A DNA stretch of 64,000 bases from Oscarella lobularis (Eukaryota > Porifera > Homoscleromorpha > Homosclerophorida > Oscarellidae), in NCBI RefSeq assembly GCF_947507565.1, contig NC_089178.1, positions 434,001 to 498,000 of the forward strand. Reading direction: 5' to 3'. The translations under genes were made by a program, and so were the position numbers. Of this stretch, positions 1 to 10,923 are shown piece by piece; position 1 is the stretch's first letter, and each line of letters starts with the position of its first letter. Below the pieces are notes generated by a model. That model was given only the letters and a program-made list of their open reading frames with translations, did not search any database and was not told the origin of the DNA.

Positions 1-941
1 AAGTCGTATTATAATTTGGAAGTGCTGTCACTGTGAGGGGCCATTTATACAATTCTGATGCTCGCGCGTCCATTCGTGCTTCGTAATCCGCCTGCAAAGC
101 GTGCTTTGCGAAATCGAGATCGCGTTTCGTATTGGAAAAATTCTGCGAATGTGAGATGACATTTTTTTCGGCAGAAAACTTCGTTTCGACCTTTAGTAAA
201 GACTGAAATGCTACGGTGACGTCTTTGATGTCCATAATGTCCGATTGCTCCGTCTGAGAAGCCGCATCTTTGCTGAAGAAACCGATTCGTTCGTTGCTCG
301 CCAGCGACGGCCTATAAGAGAAAGCTTTTATTTGCACATGATACCATTTGTCGCCAACCTATATAGGTCCACTATCCTAGAACCCAATTGTCCGCCTAGA
401 AATGCGGATTCCCGAGTAGTTGCATCGGCCATGTTGACTTGTTATCCGGGAAGTCGCGTTGCTACGGAAAATTTCTTTTGCTGCACTACAAGCCAAGGAG
501 AGCATTTAGGTTCTAATTTTTGTACAGTTAGGTGTCCCATCGAGATTAATGCACGCCTATCCACCGTTCCTTATATAGTGGTGATACCTGTGACCACGTG
601 CTGTGAGTTGACCATGGTGTTTTGGAACGCGACGTTCCTAAAAGACCAGGAACAGCTTTCTATTTCGTATACGACGCGGAGGTCAAAACAACGTCGCTCT
701 TTAGCGGTTTTTAGGGGCACTGCAGCTACTAATGCCGCATCTGTTTGTTATCACAACCGCGGCAGTTCTCGTGATTCCATTAGTAACTCTCTAGTTCCCG
801 TAGTCGACTGCCACCTGGCAGTGTAGCATACAACGCGCTATAGACAACGTCCGGATCAGTCTCCGAAGCCATCATCTGAATCAAACAGTTGATGTCGGGC
901 AGCACGTTGTGTCTCGGGCTACTGACAGGTAAGGGGGGCAT
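1..941 (-). CDS. Unknown gene, 3' end cut off by the window edge
   Basis: Two open stretches on the minus strand look coding. The upstream one starts at an ATG at 941 (peptide beginning MPPLPVSSPRHNVLPD) and stays open to about 790. The downstream one begins after a plausible acceptor near 314 (pyrimidine-rich tract ending TATAG) and remains open to the window edge; it is hydrophilic and helix-prone (for example KHALQADYEARMDARASELY), like a coiled coil. A TATATATA stretch near 1012-1022 lies upstream in the right orientation. I could not join the two parts exon by exon, so they may belong to different transcripts. The family is not recognised and the 3' end is outside the window. A plus-strand frame at 245-826 was judged non-coding. 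Confidence 0.35.
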
Positions 942-1102
942 CTTTGACAAGAACCCTCGACGTGTACTAAATCCGGATCGTATCTCGAACACTACACTTC
1001 TACCTAGCTATACCTATATATAGTCGCGTCTTTGAGAGGGCCTACAAACCTACAGCCACACACTAGGTTCTACGGTAAACACAAGGCCATCCTTAGAATA
1101 AC

Positions 1103-4101
1103 ATGCTTAATAAATGTATCACGGGGGTCCGGATGTCTGTGGCAAAGCCAAGTATCGGGTGTTCGTCTACAGGATGGATCGTCCTTACCTGTGCAAGCAG
1201 CGATGACGCAAATTCAATATGGCAAGCACCTCAAGAGAACGTCCTTCGAACAGCAATCGTTAATCACTTCAACGGAAACGTCTACGTTGGAGCGAAGAAC
1301 GCCGTGTTTCAGCTCGATCAGAATTTGAATTTGCTCAATACGTTGACGACTGGACCTCTTCGAGATGCGGCCGACTGTTTTCCTCCTAGTTGGAATTTGA
1401 AATGCTTCGGTTCTAAAATGACGACGCCAATGCTCGCCGACAACTACGTTCAGATAATTTCCTCGACGTCTTTTAGTCGATTGTTACTTTGTGGAAACCT
1501 GAGAGCGGGCTCGTGCGATCTGCACGCGCTGCACAACGTCTCCCTCGTCGTTCTCAATTCGTCGCAGCTCCTAGATCAAGCGCGAAATCAAAGCCAACCT
1601 GTCATAGACATGCTCGTTGCGTCGAGGGACGCGGAAGCGAATACTGCGACGGTGAACGCACCGGACTACAGGGGGAGACCGTCGCTCTACGTGGCATCGT
1701 ATTCGCAAAGGCGCACCGGCAATTATCAACCGCCTACGCTGTCAGTTCGACAATTAACGCGAGGAAGCGAACTGGCTGTGACTAGCAAACTAGAGCTACA
1801 AATGTGGGATAAACGTACGGCCGACGCTCGTGCGAGATACGGTTTCACAAGTGGGGAGTTCGTCTACTTTGCTTCGTATCAACAGGGCAACACGGTTCTA
1901 TCTAGAATTTGTACTAATGATCGGGGAATGGATACGGGTACGTTAAAAGGCTACATGGAGGGCTCGATTCAGTGCCGCGGATCGAAAGAATACAAATTTA
2001 TGACGTCACAAATGATTTCTAAACCTAGCGCGGATCTCGCTTCGTGGCTCAATGTCAACGTCACCGATGACATTATTGTGGCAACGTTTGCTTCTGATTT
2101 TGAAGCGACTGCGGAAAAACCTACAGGAAATAGCGCCGTGTGTCTATTTCCTGCAAATGTGTTAGAGAGAGAATTCAAAGCGAAGCAGCAAGAGTGCATT
2201 CAAGGAAAAGGGATAAAGGGCATTCGACGCGAAGGAAAAACGATTCCGTGTGTTGATGCGGTAAGCATCGGGCTCTCTTCACTAAGAATCCCATCACTAT
2301 AACCTGCCTCTTAGTCACAATTCTGGAATGACAACGCGTGCAGTAGCGAACTATTTAGCCTCACTTTAGAACTGGACACTCCTATTACAGTGAGCCCAAT
2401 CTACGAGACCAATGACACAGTGCTATCGGCGACTGCTCTACTAACTAACGACGCTACGACCGCTTTATACGTTGGCACAAGCAAGGGAAAAGTATTGAAG
2501 GTAGTTAAAGCGCAAAAAGTCTCTAGCGACCACAGGCACCTCTCAATTTAGCTCACAATTAATTTTGATCAAGAGCACACCTCGAACACTGCAGTCAAAG
2601 TGACAACAGAAGGCGTGGATCTCAAAGAAGAAATAATTCAGGCTCATACCAGTGCTAACAGACGGCACGTCTATTTTATGTCAAGCAGCAAGGTAAGGTA
2701 TCGGGGTCACATTGGAAAAAGGGAGAATTTAGGGCAGGTTTCAAGTGCTTGTGTGCTGTTAGGTGGCTAAAATTCCAGCAGTCCAACCTGATGCCGATGA
2801 TGGGTGCGCCTTGCATTCCGGCTGCCAATCATGTGTTCACAGCGGCTCTTGTGGATACTGCATTCTCGAAAGCGCGTCAGTTGATTCTAAAAAACTACAA
2901 ATCTAAGAACAAAAGAACATACAGTATGTCTCTCACAGGTGCAGTAAAAGACGTGAAAATTGCCTGTCTGCTGGTTCGAAATACTGGGTTCAAAACGAGC
3001 TAGAGTGTCCAAAGTTTGAATGGTTCAGTCCCCTAAATGCATCGTATAAAAACCAGATGACTAAGGTACGAATTGGATCACAGGTTCGTTTTGCATTACT
3101 GAACTTTCAGCATCGCAGGTGACAATGAGCGTTGCAAACGTGCCTATCGTTCCGGATGGATCAATAGTCTGCGCCTTTGGTGAACACGCCGAAACGGTCG
3201 CTTCATTCGAAGGCAGAACTCAGACGTTCGTCTGTGACTTGCCGCGTGTTCGATCACTTAACAAGACCACAGGTAACGTATGAGTACATCATCTGCCATA
3301 TTATGATAATTCTTTCTTACACAAGGAACAATATCGGTGCAGGTGTATCTGAAGTTCGTCCCAACCAACGCTGTGATAGCGAGAAGTCAACAGAGGTTTT
3401 CGTTCTACGACTGCACGATCCTAAAAGAGTAAGCCAAGCTTCAAGACATAAAAATCTTGAAATTTATACTTGACTACCGCAGTTGTGAGACGTGCGTTCG
3501 AAGTGACATGCACTGCCAGTGGTGCTCAAACACAGGACAGTGTCTGAATCACGCCCAGCAAGGGTGCAACGCAAGAAACACATGCAGCGGTGGCGACGGC
3601 GCCACAGAACCCCCATCCTCATGGCCCGCGACTCCTACAGTTCCTATCGACCCTTCACTCACCGATTCGCCAGAAAATTCTATTCTCGTCATAGCATTGA
3701 GTGCCGGTATGGCCGTCCTATGTGGCGCTCTGATTATTGTCACTGCATTACTGATCGGTTCACGACGACACCGAGAAGGTCACTATTCCGTTAATCCCGG
3801 CTCGACGTTGACAAGCACAAGCCGTAGTCGTAGTAGTCGCAACGATGCCGACGCTACTTCGTCCGCTTTTGGTCTTCAGGGTAGTATTGGTTCGAGTCGC
3901 CTCGAAGTTTTTGACGAAGTGCCTGAGTTGCCGACGTTTGGTGGACGAAGAAATGCGCAGGTCGTCTCTCCGAAGATTAGCGTGACGTCGGACGGATACC
4001 AGCGTCCTATTGACGTCATAAATCAACTTCGAGTGAAAGAAAAGCAGTCGGTCGTTGAAGACGGCTACGACAAGTTACGCTTCACTATGACTAACCTTTA
4101 G
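1103..4101 (+). CDS. Plexin-like receptor: sema-PSI-IPT-PSI-TM, no cytoplasmic GAP
   Basis: About 866 codons in eight exons (1103-2260, 2315-2500, 2552-2692, 2763-2875, 2939-3065, 3119-3272, 3326-3428, 3483-4101). Exon 1 carries most of a sema domain, with the plexin-type strand HFNGNVYVGAKNAVFQLDQN. Exons 4-5 encode a PSI module (CALHSGCQSCVHSGSCGYC). Exons 6-7 encode an IPT/TIG-like segment ending in FSFYDC, and exon 8 opens with a second PSI (CETCVRSDMHCQWC). One transmembrane helix follows (ILVIALSAGMAVLCGALIIV) and a tail of about 105 Ser-rich residues. The plexin RasGAP/RapGAP region, normally about 500-600 residues, is absent and the frame stops cleanly. By family, sema domains bind sema partners outside the cell. 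The first ATG may be internal, because no clear signal peptide is encoded at 1103; an upstream signal exon is likely. Confidence 0.8.
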
Positions 4102-4394
4102 TTTACCTTTAGTTTACTCTGCAGGACGATAAACTTGTACAATGAATCCGTTTTGAATAATGATGCCTGCACATGAATATGTTTCTGTTCGTTTTGGGAC
4201 TTTCTACAGTTGATTTGTACCTTTGAACGTTTACCTGCCGCAATTGAGAATTTTCGTACACTGCTGCACAAAAATTAAAATGACAAGTGACTTGCCTAGG
4301 ATATTCAAAGCATTATTTCACCAGCTAAGTTACTACTGTACGTCACAAAAATCATATCACAATCACCCTCCTGCCTCTATCAGTACGGCGTGCA

Positions 4395-5543
4395 CTAGTA
4401 GTCTAACGACGTTTCAGGAAAGAGTAGAGTGCTTTCGCCGCCCTCAGGCGTTGTCATCTCACTTCCATTATCTGATCTAAACAGCGCCCCCCTAAGACTG
4501 ATCAGCATCGGTTTTGTCACAAGTGTGTACAAAAACGGATTTAGCACAGCCAGAAATGGAGTCGAAAGAGCGACGACCATCTCGAAACTACGAAACAGCT
4601 CTGAATCGAAGCTGGCATATTCAGTCTTGTTGCGCATAATATAGATGTCAGATCCGACATTGATAGAAACGACGCCCGCCGTTACGAAGATGACAACGCC
4701 CAGTCTTAGAATAACAGGTTTAGCTTGAGTTCTCTGTCTGCCAGTGGACCATCGACAAAGCAAAACGATGACGCCAAGATACGAAACGGCGATCAAGCCA
4801 GTGAAGGCGACGAAAGTTGAAAGGACAGCTATGCTTTTACCTTGACCAATCGCGTCGTGAGACCAACACATAATCCAGTTCATTGTGCGGTTACGAACGC
4901 TACTTGACCACGTCAATTCGTCTCGAAAATACTTTGCAGTCGCCCCAGTAAGCACGACACCTATTACCCATTCGGCTATCAAAATTCCAATGACAAATGA
5001 CCTTTTTGTGCTTCTCTTGTAACAGCACAGCTCCTTCAGGCCGAGCGCCGCAATCGTTGCACATACGGAGCCCGTCAATCTAGACGAAAATCGGTACGTC
5101 GCGCTTGACACGGAGCAAAGGCTCGCCGTTAGCAAACTGGGCTCATCCAGCCAATCACCAATTGTCAATAAGGCGGAGAGATAGATGAGGTGGCTCACTG
5201 CCACGAGACAGTCGGAAATCGCCAAGTTTATGATGACAATGGAAAGATTCGTTACTCGACTGCGATTGACTCGCCAAATTATGACGCCAACGTTGCAGAT
5301 AATAGCCAGTCCAGATACAATCCACAACGTCAGTTTCACCCACGGTTCGTTCGTAGTGCAGTATCTCAAATAGGAGAAGAACAATCTGGAATTGTTCGAG
5401 TTTTCGAACGAAACGTTGAGCGTGTAATTGAAGCAAGAAGACGACATGCAGCTATGAAGGCAGACTGAGGTGTATATCAGATACAGAGCCGCGCGTATGG
5501 TATGCAGTGGAAAATGGTACGTCTCACGCGATGATCTGCCCAC
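4395..5543 (-). CDS. Orphan seven-transmembrane receptor (rhodopsin-like), single exon
   Basis: 382 codons without introns. Seven hydrophobic segments can be laid out. TM2 has the class A pattern NLAISDCLV and TM7 has NPFLYTLV, an intact NPxxY motif. The DRY position after TM3 reads GLKELCCYKR, so the usual Asp-Arg-Tyr is lost. A Cys at the start of TM3 and a Cys in extracellular loop 2 (WIMCWSHD) could form the conserved disulfide. The C-terminus ends in an acidic LFPE motif (LLFPETSLDY) shared with the three receptors at 22261-26306, so all four are paralogues. N-glycosylation sequons lie in the N-terminal region. Translation may begin at Met33 (MSSSCFN). The ligand is unknown. It is transcribed divergently from the small heat-shock gene. 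Confidence 0.8.
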   Translation of the reverse strand: MGRSSRETYHFPLHTIRAALYLIYTSVCLHSCMSSSCFNYTLNVSFENSNNSRLFFSYLRYCTTNEPWVKLTLWIVSGLAIICNVGVIIWRVNRSRVTNLSIVIINLAISDCLVAVSHLIYLSALLTIGDWLDEPSLLTASLCSVSSATYRFSSRLTGSVCATIAALGLKELCCYKRSTKRSFVIGILIAEWVIGVVLTGATAKYFRDELTWSSSVRNRTMNWIMCWSHDAIGQGKSIAVLSTFVAFTGLIAVSYLGVIVLLCRWSTGRQRTQAKPVILRLGVVIFVTAGVVSINVGSDIYIMRNKTEYASFDSELFRSFEMVVALSTPFLAVLNPFLYTLVTKPMLISLRGALFRSDNGSEMTTPEGGESTLLFPETSLDY

Positions 5544-5605
5544 TTTTCGATATCTATCGCGATATCGAAAATGCTATTCAGATCGACGGATGTTCTCACA
5601 TCCGT
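5544..5605. repeat. Two adjacent perfect palindromes in a divergent promoter
   Basis: At 5544-5571 the 11-base arm TTTTCGATATC is followed by six bases and its exact inverse GATATCGAAAA. At 5586-5605 ACGGATG and CATCCGT flank a six-base spacer. Both lie between the 7TM receptor (minus) and the small heat-shock protein (plus), and both carry TTC and GAA triplets. They look like binding sites for dimeric factors; the factor is not known. Confidence 0.6.
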
Positions 5606-5630
5606 TCCTGTCCGCTCGGGGGAGAGGTCG

Positions 5631-5764
5631 ACCAGAAATATCTAGAACCATCTACGTGGGCGTTACCACTCTACAACGATCTAGAACGTTCGGTCATATC
5701 TATGGTTCGGTCCTTGCTGACTGAAACCGGTACAAACTGGTCTCGGCCCTGCAGTATATAAATA
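5631..5764 (+). promoter_or_regulatory. Heat-shock element cluster and TATA box of the sHSP gene
   Basis: A perfect inverted pentamer pair AGAACGTTCG lies at 5683-5692. A longer array at 5635-5652 has GAA units at 5635 and 5645 alternating at five-base spacing with ATC (one mismatch from TTC), as in an imperfect HSF element. A strong TATA box, TATATAAATA, is at 5755-5764, 78 bases before the start codon. This is the expected layout of a heat-inducible promoter. HSF binding is inferred from the consensus. Confidence 0.7.
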
Positions 5765-5841
5765 CCGAACTCTCAGAGCCTGTGATACCAGGTCAAGCCG
5801 AATAGGGTGCACACACTTACTGTACGATCGAGTAGGTCTCA

Positions 5842-6381
5842 ATGGCTCTCATCAACGTCTTCGACTGGGATGATCCGTGGCTGCTGAGCGGCGGCCATCG
5901 ACCGGGCAGCCTCTTCTCGACGGTCGATCGTTCGATGCGCAACATGGAGCGCGATATGCGCAGTCTCGAACGCCAGTTCGACGGACTCCAGCGTCACTGG
6001 GGCCACCATCTTCCGGCGAGCGGCGGACACGTTCACTCGATGCTCCAGGGAAACGCCATCCAGCCGACTATCGTCGACGAGGGCGACGGCACGAAGAAGC
6101 TCCACTGGAGCTTCGACGTGAGCGGGTTCAAGCCGGAAGACGTGAGCATTCGCACGCAGAACGGCAAGCTCGAGGTGAAAGCGAAGCACGAGGATAAGTC
6201 CGATCATCACGAGCACGTTCGCGAGTTCACGCGCATTGTTAACATCCCGGAGGGCGCTGGATTGGAGGGAATGGCGAGCAAGTTGAACGACAAAGGATTG
6301 CTGACAATTGAAGCCCCGTATACGCCCCCTGCCATCGAACAGAAGGCCACGGAAACGGTCATACCGGTTCAGCACGAATAA
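5842..6381 (+). CDS. Small heat-shock protein (alpha-crystallin family)
   Basis: 179 codons, no intron, a typical sHSP length. The N-terminal third is rich in Arg, His and amphipathic heptads (RSMRNMERDMRSLERQFDGL). The alpha-crystallin domain occupies roughly residues 80-165, with FDVSGFKPEDVSIRTQNGKL as the conserved beta2-beta4 region and LNDKGLLTIEAP as the late strand. The tail ends in an IPV motif (TVIPVQHE), the I-x-I/V-type anchor used in sHSP oligomerisation. These proteins are ATP-independent cytosolic chaperones that hold unfolding clients. The start follows a TATA box and HSF elements, so stress induction is likely. Confidence 0.95.
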   Translation: MALINVFDWDDPWLLSGGHRPGSLFSTVDRSMRNMERDMRSLERQFDGLQRHWGHHLPASGGHVHSMLQGNAIQPTIVDEGDGTKKLHWSFDVSGFKPEDVSIRTQNGKLEVKAKHEDKSDHHEHVREFTRIVNIPEGAGLEGMASKLNDKGLLTIEAPYTPPAIEQKATETVIPVQHE

Positions 6382-6599
6382 GCAATAAGAAAGATGACAA
6401 ACATTTAATTTTCTGACCTTTGCATGCTTCATGTGACGTGTTTTTGCCGTCTTTTCTTTGCTCTTGTTCTTTGTGTTCGTTAGCCTGACGCAGAAAGACA
6501 TATCCAAATTAAACACATTTATCACTTGCAGAAGTGACAATAAAAAAATACTGTAACAATCGTGTATAAAAGTAAAAAATAGAAACTAAAATATCGCCA

Positions 6600-9500
6600 T
6601 CACTTGGTCTGAGGAGGCGTCTCTTTCTGGCCTGCAAGAAAATCGCGAAGGTTCGCAATGACGAGAGGCTGTCTCTTGCTGACGTAATTTACGAGAACAG
6701 CAGGAAGCCGACCAGGATCAACCTGCAATAGAACAAAACGATTACAAACTCAAAACAATTGCAAAGGGAAAATTCGCCTGAATCAGATAATACACTTTGC
6801 AGACGGTCTTTCCCTCCAATTCGACAGACTCAATCTGCCAACCAGCATTGAAAACCTAACGTTTGGGAATATTTCTGCACACTAAAACACGTCCGCTGAT
6901 AATCACTTCACCTTTGCTCTGCCTAAGCCGGGCGTAGTTGGGCACTGCTCGTGGTCAATCGATCTGTACACGACAAACCTTCTACGTCCCTATCAAAATC
7001 AGAATTTATAATATTATACAGAAGTAAAGAAGTGCTCTGCATTACATTGTTCTTCTCGTAAGCCAGGACGCACATGTCGCGCTGTTGTTTCACCAGACAG
7101 TGCTTAGCTTCCATTACTATAAGACCTGAAAGACCGAGTCACAAAATAGGCTGGTAAAAAAGACGTCTTACCAACGCTGATCTTTGCTGAAATCTGCTCT
7201 ATGAGTTCTGCTTTCTAATCAAAAACACAGTGCTTGACAGTCGAATTAAAGCCGAGTATATTAGACGACCGTACCTTGGTCATTGGATCAAAGTCTAGTC
7301 TGCTTAGAGGATTTCTAAGAATTTGCCACACATCATTCAAATCGGCATCAATGTAACCATAACCGAGAAAGCTGTGAAGAAGGAGCATCAACACAATTAC
7401 CTAAACTTTCTTACAGCAATAGGAATACCTGATTATGGCTCTCCCAGGTATAACCTTTCTGTATACTGTAACGTCTTTTTCTTTATGGTATTTTCTTGAT
7501 TAGGACAAAAAAATCCCCCATTCATCAAACCGAGTGACCCGAGTAAACGCTGTTACTTCCATGATCCTTTTGAGGAAGTTGAAGATCTGCTTCGGACAAT
7601 CGCCTTCAATTCTAGAACCTTAAGCCAAAAAAATAATATCAAGAGGACGTCTTGTCGTCTGCAGTAAAATCACCTCTCTGAGAAGCCTTGATGCGACTTC
7701 GTTTCCCAGCGTCTCATAGTCTATTCGTTTCTGTTCCCCTAAGTAAAAAATAATCGAACCCCAAAAAACATATTGATCAAAAGTATCCTACATGTCACCG
7801 GAAAAATGCGTCGATCACTCATTGGCTCAGCCCCAACATGCTAACAAAAATCCAAAGACTATTTAGCCACTTTACTAATTCAGCCACGTACATCTAACGA
7901 GGACGGTTCTACGCCCAAGCTGGACAGCGACTGGAACGGCGAGGCTGCCATATCAACTGACGACTCCATTGCCGATGTTTGGCTGTAGACTTCCTGATTA
8001 CACGTCGGCAACGTGCCGAAGAGTTTCTCGAGGTTGTCGCGAATTGAGGCAAGGCAGTGGGGCTCCGACGGTATTGCATCAGGTTCGCCATCATCAGCGG
8101 CTGAGGGAAAGTTTCGAAGCAAAAGAAACGAGCCCCGAAAATGCTCTCTCACCGTCCTGGGGAAGACGACTGATGCTGTGGATTTTGCAGTCTGTACCTG
8201 TTCCTTCGATGACAAATCCACAGTCAAGTCGGAGAGACCTATGACAAAGCAAATAAATATCTGATCAAGATAACTCTCTAATCACTTTGCAGCACATTAT
8301 ATATTCAAGGGCACATTAAACATGCCTACTCCTTTTACCTTCGAAAGTCTGGATCTACGGGGCAATTGGAGTGAGCGACCTACGTTGCCAATATCTAGCG
8401 CATTGTCGTTAATTTTCCAAGGCTGCCTACTGATCGTTCTGATATAACCCCGAGTCCTTCAATTTCGTGAGCGCCCGTCAATACGCAATAGTCTTGTCCG
8501 CGTACAGGCCAAGTGGGCTTGTACGTGAGGTGAACGATCTATGAAAGAGCCTTTCTTTTCGTATGACTACGCAAACGCAAAAGACTTCTACTTTGGCTAC
8601 GCAGTCCGGCACTTCTTCTACAACTTCAGCTAAGAGAAAATGACGTCATTATAAAAAACGAATAATTCTCTCCCTTGATCTCCATTACCCGAGTCAAAAA
8701 GCCCATTCCATTGACACTGATGCGTCGGCTCCTGAATGTACTCCATGGCAAATTTCCACGGCACTTTCACATTCGGAGCCGTGCAGACGACGCAGCACGT
8801 TGAACGCTCGTCAGGGTACTGTTCAAAGAGCGACTGCTTCCGACTCTGAACTACTTCAATGTTTCTGCAAAGCGCAGCGTAAGATAGAAGGCAACAACAA
8901 AAAAAATATATATACTCTATCGGCCCCATGTCGTCCCACTCGCCGCCCGACGCCGACGTCTGTTTCCACGTCTCCAGCACTCGTTCGGCCGATTCGCGAC
9001 ACAAGGCTTCATATCTGCATGAAACGGCGATTTCAAATAAACACCGGGACGGACGCCAATCGATCTGTATTACCTCATTTTAAACTGTTGCTGATAAGCC
9101 TGCAGAGGTGCAAGAAAGTGTCTCATCCGCACACCATCAAACCCTATAATCCCATACCTCTTCTTTGTCCTCGATGACACTAAAAAAATACAATAATTTA
9201 GCTGCCGTCTTTATCTCAATGTTATAAGGAGACAATACGTTCTCCCACTTCTCACTCTTTATCGATTTTGAAGATATCAATTCCGGGTTCGTCCGCTTCG
9301 AATAGAGCAACTGACGAGGCCCCAGGCGCATTCAATGATTCGAACTCCACGCTATTCTCGAATCCAAAAAAATTGACTTTGCGAGTTGGACTGACGCTAC
9401 TTGATGCCGAATTGATTGGCAACGAAATGCTACGCTCTGAACTGAACCGATCTCGTCTTGACTCCAACGACTCAGCTGTCACCAAGCGAATTTCAAGATA

Positions 9501-10312
9501 ATCCTTCATTGAGGCGAGCTGACGGGTAGGACTAGGCAATGACGTTGTAGTCAGATCCTCGGTATTGGACAAAAAGACGAGAGTGATCAAGGAGCGAGTT
9601 GACTCGCCTATCAGGTACAAGAAGTAAAAGGAAAAGAAATCCCAATCACGTACCTTCAAAAGTTTCAATGTGCCAGTATTCCGTCAAGAAGTTTTCGTGG
9701 ATGATGAGCGCCCAGCACAGCAGTTCATTCTGATAGCAATAGTACCTGGAAAAGAAGTCCTATTAATTAATTAACAGTATCTAATTATTAGTGAACTTCT
9801 TTCTACCTTTGTCCTTCGATTTCTTCAGGCTCTTCCGTCTCGTCCGCGCGTCGCCTCGTCGAGACGATCGTGTCCGTAAAAATCGATCCTTCCTGATTTG
9901 GTTCGCTCGACGGAACTTCGGCGGCGTGCGACGAAAGACTCGATTTCGAGAGAAGCTGATTCCACTGACCAAGGTGATTCAGAGACAGCGAACACACTTC
10001 CGACAACAAGTCCTACGCGAATCGACACTCCCATCAGACGGGGAGACAAAATTAGGGAGGGGTTTCTACGCTACGTGTTTGTACTACTCGTTCAATCCTA
10101 CCAGACTCGTTCCCGGCACGATCGCCTGGCTGGCTACGGCTTCGCGTCCCGAATTGAGCGGCTTTCGCCACACGCGAAGTCCGTTGTCGATTCCGCAGAG
10201 ATTCCATCCCTTCTGCGCTTCGATCGGAAAGGACTGCAGCAAAGAGAAGGTTTGTAATACGTCGTTACTCTAAACAACGGCGAACCTCCACGAACGAGTC
10301 GCGAATGTCCAT
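6600..10312 (-). CDS. Protein with tandem START lipid-binding domains (two clear, a third likely)
   Basis: Many short exons separated by introns of about 45-110 nt. The start (MDIRDSFVE) is at 10312 and the stop at 6600-6602. START 1, degenerate, begins with GWNLCGIDNGLRVWRKPL (exon 10233-10102) and continues through exons 10012-9807 and 9745-9654. START 2 is encoded at about 8930-8000: CTAPNVKVPWKFAMEYIQEP, then HLTYKPTWPVRGQDYCVL and TVREHFRGSFLLLR. START 3 lies at about 7740-6600: KKYHKEKDVTVYRKVIPG, LNDVWQILRNPLSRLDFDP, KQQRDMCVLAYE, VVYRSIDHEQCP and VDPGRLPAVLVNYVSKRQPL. START domains bind a sterol or phospholipid in a hydrophobic cavity. A Ser-rich linker separates modules 1 and 2. An apparent in-frame TAA near 7500 falls in an intron (WK|KYHKEKD splice). 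I do not recognise a specific orthologue. Confidence 0.75.
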
Positions 10313-10923
10313 CGTCGACCTCCCCTCACGTCGGAAAAGAATTAGTGGGAGGAGCGAGATTGCAGTTCCCGGCACGCGCGTGGGCGGCTTATCTAGCTAT
10401 ACTTGGTCGTCTTATTTGATAGACTCTGACTGCACTCTCTACTTCTTTATTTATGTACCTGTCCGTAAAGTGTAATTAATGTATAAGAATACTACTCAAT
10501 TCTGTGCTGCGTAATACTGTATGATGTAACTCCACCAGGGCGGCATATATCGGGGGTGAACAATCGTTACGTCGGCTGCGCTGGAACGTCCATTAGTTCA
10601 GTCTCTGCTCGTTTCCCCTGCAGAAAACCAATCAATAAGATTAATAAGGCGAACACAGACTGGCGCCAGCCTAATTTTATTTGGTACGCGCCCCATTGTG
10701 CGTCAATCAATCCTAGCAATACATCTAAAGGAGCTCGCCAGATGGATTGATTTACGTCTCCTTACTACAATGCAGTAAAGGCACTCAGGACTCAAGTCCA
10801 AACAAGAACCACTACTAAGAAGTCCCTAACTGACTCTACAAGTAAAAAAACGGCTTGACTGACACAACTACATGTATCTCAATGCTGAGTAAAAGGCTTC
10901 TCCCTTCCTCCCTCTCCGCCAAC
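10313..10923. other. Intergenic: START gene promoter and SFRP 3' flank
   Basis: No coding signal on either strand. It holds the likely 3' untranslated region of the SFRP gene and the upstream region of the multi-START gene. AT-rich stretches and scattered in-frame stops are the only features. No TATA box or repeat stands out. Confidence 0.5.

Noticed and set aside
245-826. 193-codon plus-strand open frame
   Set aside because: No domain or codon pattern, and it overlaps a better minus-strand candidate.
7495-7560. In-frame TAA that seemed to break the third START domain
   Set aside because: A GTAACA donor after TGG-AA and an acceptor at AATCAAG join in phase to give SWKKYHKEKDVTVYRK, so the stop lies in an intron and the gene is intact.
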